DNA of 16,068 nucleotides from Ichthyophonus hoferi. Taxonomy: Eukaryota > Opisthokonta > Ichthyosporea > Ichthyophonida > Ichthyophonidae. Within the stretch, counting starts at the first letter, position 1. The number at the start of each line of letters is the position of its first letter. The notes beneath the pieces are model-generated. The model ran no database searches. It saw only the letters and a program-made list of their open reading frames with translations, and was not told the DNA's origin. The position numbers were made by a program, and so were the translations under genes. Positions 14,072-16,068 of the stretch are shown in pieces. Location of the stretch: NCBI GenBank assembly GCA_002751075.1, contig NAOQ01000715.1, forward strand, positions 1 through 16,068. Reading direction: 5' to 3'.

Positions 14072-14677
14072 ACAGTATGACCCTTATTACTTTTCCCTTC
14101 CAGTATCCTTCCTGCTGTTATATTGGTACTGCAGGGTGCCTAGTTGTATTATTATTTTTAACATTTGAATCTGCGCATTCCAAGTATGACCCGTAGCATG
14201 CCTGAAGACACATGCCTAACATATTCAACCAAGGGAAAAAGTGAGATCATAAACTGAAAACGATCACAAATAAGAATATTGAAGTTCACAACCATAATCT
14301 TTGTTACAATTTGTTATTATTCTATTGTTATTAACACCTTCCTGTAATTTTTTTTCTTTTATGAAAATTTATTTTGACGTATCAACGTTTATAGTCAAGT
14401 ATATGATAGAAGTCTCTGTCCGCGACAAGACGATATACGAAATTCCTCAGTGAGACCAAATAAAGATATGTTATTTTTATTTTTATTATCTGCTTACAAT
14501 CAACCGCCTTCGTCCAATATGGATGAGATAATAGCCACAACAGAGGCCAGAGTTGACATCAACTGCATTTAAAGCAATTTGGCCAAACACAATATATATT
14601 AGACCGATGCTGTTTTGTAAACAAGAAATTAATACATAGATTTTGACTGGAGTACCCATACCAACAAAATTATGTCA

Positions 14678-14752
14678 CTTTTTTTTTTTCTTTTTTTTTT
14701 CTGTTATTTTTTTTTTGTTGAAAATTTATTTCCTTATGTCTTTTTTTTTTTT
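14678..14752. repeat. T-rich low-complexity tract
   Basis: Four long T runs separated by single C, G or short A/T interruptions fill this stretch. It is low-complexity DNA and offers no coding content. It lies about 90 bp to the left of an unusually GC-rich patch. Confidence 0.85.
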
Positions 14753-14839
14753 ACAAAAATTGCTTACCGACTTTAAATAACATAATAATCACTTCAAACT
14801 TGATAACATAATGTAAATATAATACATCGCTTCAGTTAC

Positions 14840-14898
14840 CCCATCCGAATCGGGTTTCCCGCGGGCCGGGCTCGGACAATTTCGGGTATTTGGAGGGT
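14840..14898. other. GC-rich patch with CGGGT-type repeats
   Basis: In very AT-rich surroundings this stretch contains ATCGGGTTTCCCGCGGGCC followed by GGGCTCGG and TTTCGGGTATTTGG. Runs of CGGGT/GGGCC are typical of the termini of some hAT-family DNA transposons, but I see no matching opposite end, transposase or target duplication. It could also be a local regulatory island. Confidence 0.3.
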
Positions 14899-15101
14899 AA
14901 TTAAAGTGACGTTTAATACATATACACTACATTGTAGGTGGACAGAAACGTGTTTTTACTGTGTCAATGAATGGGTTTCCAGTAAGAAACTATACAGGGG
15001 AAGGTCATTTTGACTTACAAATGGGTTGAATATACAATAAGAAAGCTCAGAACAGTGATCTTTACACAGATTTTTGTCTTCTTACATAACGTTGCTTAGA
15101 G

Positions 15102-15299
15102 TTGTTGCTATGGCCTTTTGATCCAGCCTACACATACATTTATCAGTACTTTGTCCACCCAGGTGCGAGTTTGACTTCAACCAGAAAGACGCACGGACAC
15201 ACTATTAGCGTTGAAAAAATAAAAGCTGTACCTATTATAACTAATCCTGAAGACGTCGATATTATATATTTCCTCTGTTTTCTTGCCGACAAAACATAG
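15102..15299 (+). mobile_element. Fossil fragment resembling Ty3/gypsy reverse transcriptase
   Basis: The translated stretch contains GHTISVEKIKAV followed by TNPEDV and FLCFLA. It resembles the end of gypsy-type reverse transcriptase, where LGHxIS is followed by IKxxPxKxxAI, TPxDV and RSFLGLA. It is a short, broken relic of the pol region with no flanking domains I can identify, and looks old. The match is by pattern memory only, so a chance resemblance remains possible. Confidence 0.4.
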
Positions 15300-15479
15300 G
15301 AACCGTACGTTATTTGGTTTAGGCGACTTGAAAGTGGTAAGAGCTTTGAACAGAACCTATAGTATTTTCATGCTGGTGTTTTTTATTTCTTTTCAGTTTT
15401 TATTGTTGCTATGGACTTGTGATTATTTGGACTTGGGACTTGGATGCGAACTGTTGTTACTCACAATCAACTGCGGGTT

Positions 15480-15538
15480 TTTATTTTTCATTTTTTATTT
15501 TTTATTTTTTTATTTTATTTTTTATTTTTTATTTTCAT
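15480..15538. repeat. T/A low-complexity repeat (TTTTTTA-like)
   Basis: T runs of 4-7 are separated by single A, giving an irregular microsatellite. A long open frame crosses it and reads as Phe/Leu/Ile-rich, but this is a composition effect and not a membrane protein. Confidence 0.85.
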
Positions 15539-15887
15539 ATATTTCATTATTATACATTGGTATACGCAATCAACTAGCAAGAGGGAAAGTCAACATGGAA
15601 GACTCAACCGTTATGCTCATCATTAGCCCTGCACACCAAATAACCAGAACAAGAACCGAGACACGATTACCCTTCAATTATTATTTCTATCACATGTTAT
15701 GAAAAGTAATCAATCCGTTTTAAAAGCCATCCTATTCAACCATCTTTTTTGTGTTACCACAATAAGCGACTTAAATAATGAAATATATAAGGTGTGTGAG
15801 GAATCGTTCTGACTACAAAGCAACGTTGCAGAGTACAAAGCTGATATTTCAGCTGTCATGAGACGGAAACGACTTAAAACTTGACAG

Positions 15888-15895
15888 TTGGCGCG
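15888..15895 (+). promoter_or_regulatory. E2F-like TTGGCGCG near candidate exon
   Basis: The 8-mer is identical to the core of the E2F-like site in the H3-H2B promoter and lies 16 nt before the candidate ATG. Its functional status is unknown. Confidence 0.3.
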
Positions 15896-15911
15896 ATAGC
15901 CTTAGGCATTA

Positions 15912-15958
15912 ATGAGCCAGAATAGTCCAAGGAAGTTTATTCCGAGACCAACGGATAG
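15912..15958 (+). CDS. Possible first coding exon of an unrecognised gene (partial)
   Basis: ATG at 15912 opens 15 codons, MSQNSPRKFIPRPTD, that end exactly at a strong donor AG/GTAAGC (15958/15959). A TAG stop lies in frame 9 nt upstream, so this ATG would be the only start. The DNA is less AT-rich than its surroundings. Upstream lie an E2F-like TTGGCGCG (15888-15895), a hairpin AGCTGA-TATT-TCAGCT (15839-15854) and an 8-codon upstream ORF (15858-15884). What follows to the window end is T-rich and intron-like. I do not recognise the peptide, which is basic and proline-containing. The call rests on one start-plus-donor coincidence and needs transcript evidence. Confidence 0.3.
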
Positions 15959-16019
15959 GTAAGCAAGCATACAGGTCCATTATGTTTATTCCTATTTTTT
16001 TTTTCTCGTTCTTCCACAT

Positions 16020-16023
<4 letters not shown>

Positions 16024-16068
<45 letters not shown>
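16024..16068. repeat. T45 homopolymer at window end
   Basis: The window ends in 45 consecutive T. It may be the poly(A) tail of a minus-strand retroposon lying to the right, an intronic T run, or a point where an assembly stopped. Confidence 0.85.

Noticed and set aside
15283-15702. 139-codon frame with a hydrophobic Phe-rich segment, as a membrane protein
   Set aside because: The hydrophobic stretch is translated T/A low-complexity repeat. Flanking residues show no family.

Overview
The window looks like nuclear DNA of a eukaryote, most likely a single-celled relative of animals (a holozoan such as an ichthyosporean). This placement is an inference. It rests on an AT-rich, gene-sparse sequence with GT-AG introns, a coronin whose N-terminal residues follow the animal/amoebozoan pattern closely, and core histone genes that end in an animal-style 3' stem-loop plus a downstream CAAAGAAAG-type element instead of a visible poly(A) signal. 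No tRNA, rRNA, CRISPR or bacterial-type feature is supported.

Layout. (1) Positions 1-1617 hold the 5' part of a coronin gene on the minus strand: three coding exons separated by phase-0 introns, continuing past the left edge. (2) A GC-richer, exon-like island with splice-site lookalikes lies just upstream of coronin (about 1799-2098). (3) A gene desert of about 5.8 kb follows (2215-8030). It contains two diverged direct repeats about 1.8 kb apart that look like old LTR copies or fragments of one repeat family. (4) A core histone quartet follows: H2A (minus), H4 (plus), H3 (minus), H2B (plus), arranged as two divergent pairs with promoters of 301 and 258 bp. (5) The right flank (12224-16068) is low-complexity and TE-like: a possible LTR, a GC-rich patch, a fragment resembling Ty3/gypsy reverse transcriptase, and near the right edge a possible first coding exon of another gene. 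The window ends in a run of 45 T.

How the genes work together. The four histones supply one complete nucleosome core set. Each is intronless, has a short 3' UTR, and carries at its 3' end a stem-loop GGTGTT-loop-AACACC, then a C-rich spacer, then TTT(N)CAAAG. This is the geometry of animal replication-dependent histone mRNAs (6-bp stem, 4-nt loop, then a U7-pairing element), but with a different stem sequence in which base pairing is kept. An E2F-like TTTTGGCGCGC site in the H3-H2B promoter and four GACGGT motifs in the H2A-H4 promoter fit S-phase control. No linker histone H1 is present. The strongest 'system' here is this divergent stem-loop and downstream-element 3'-end code.
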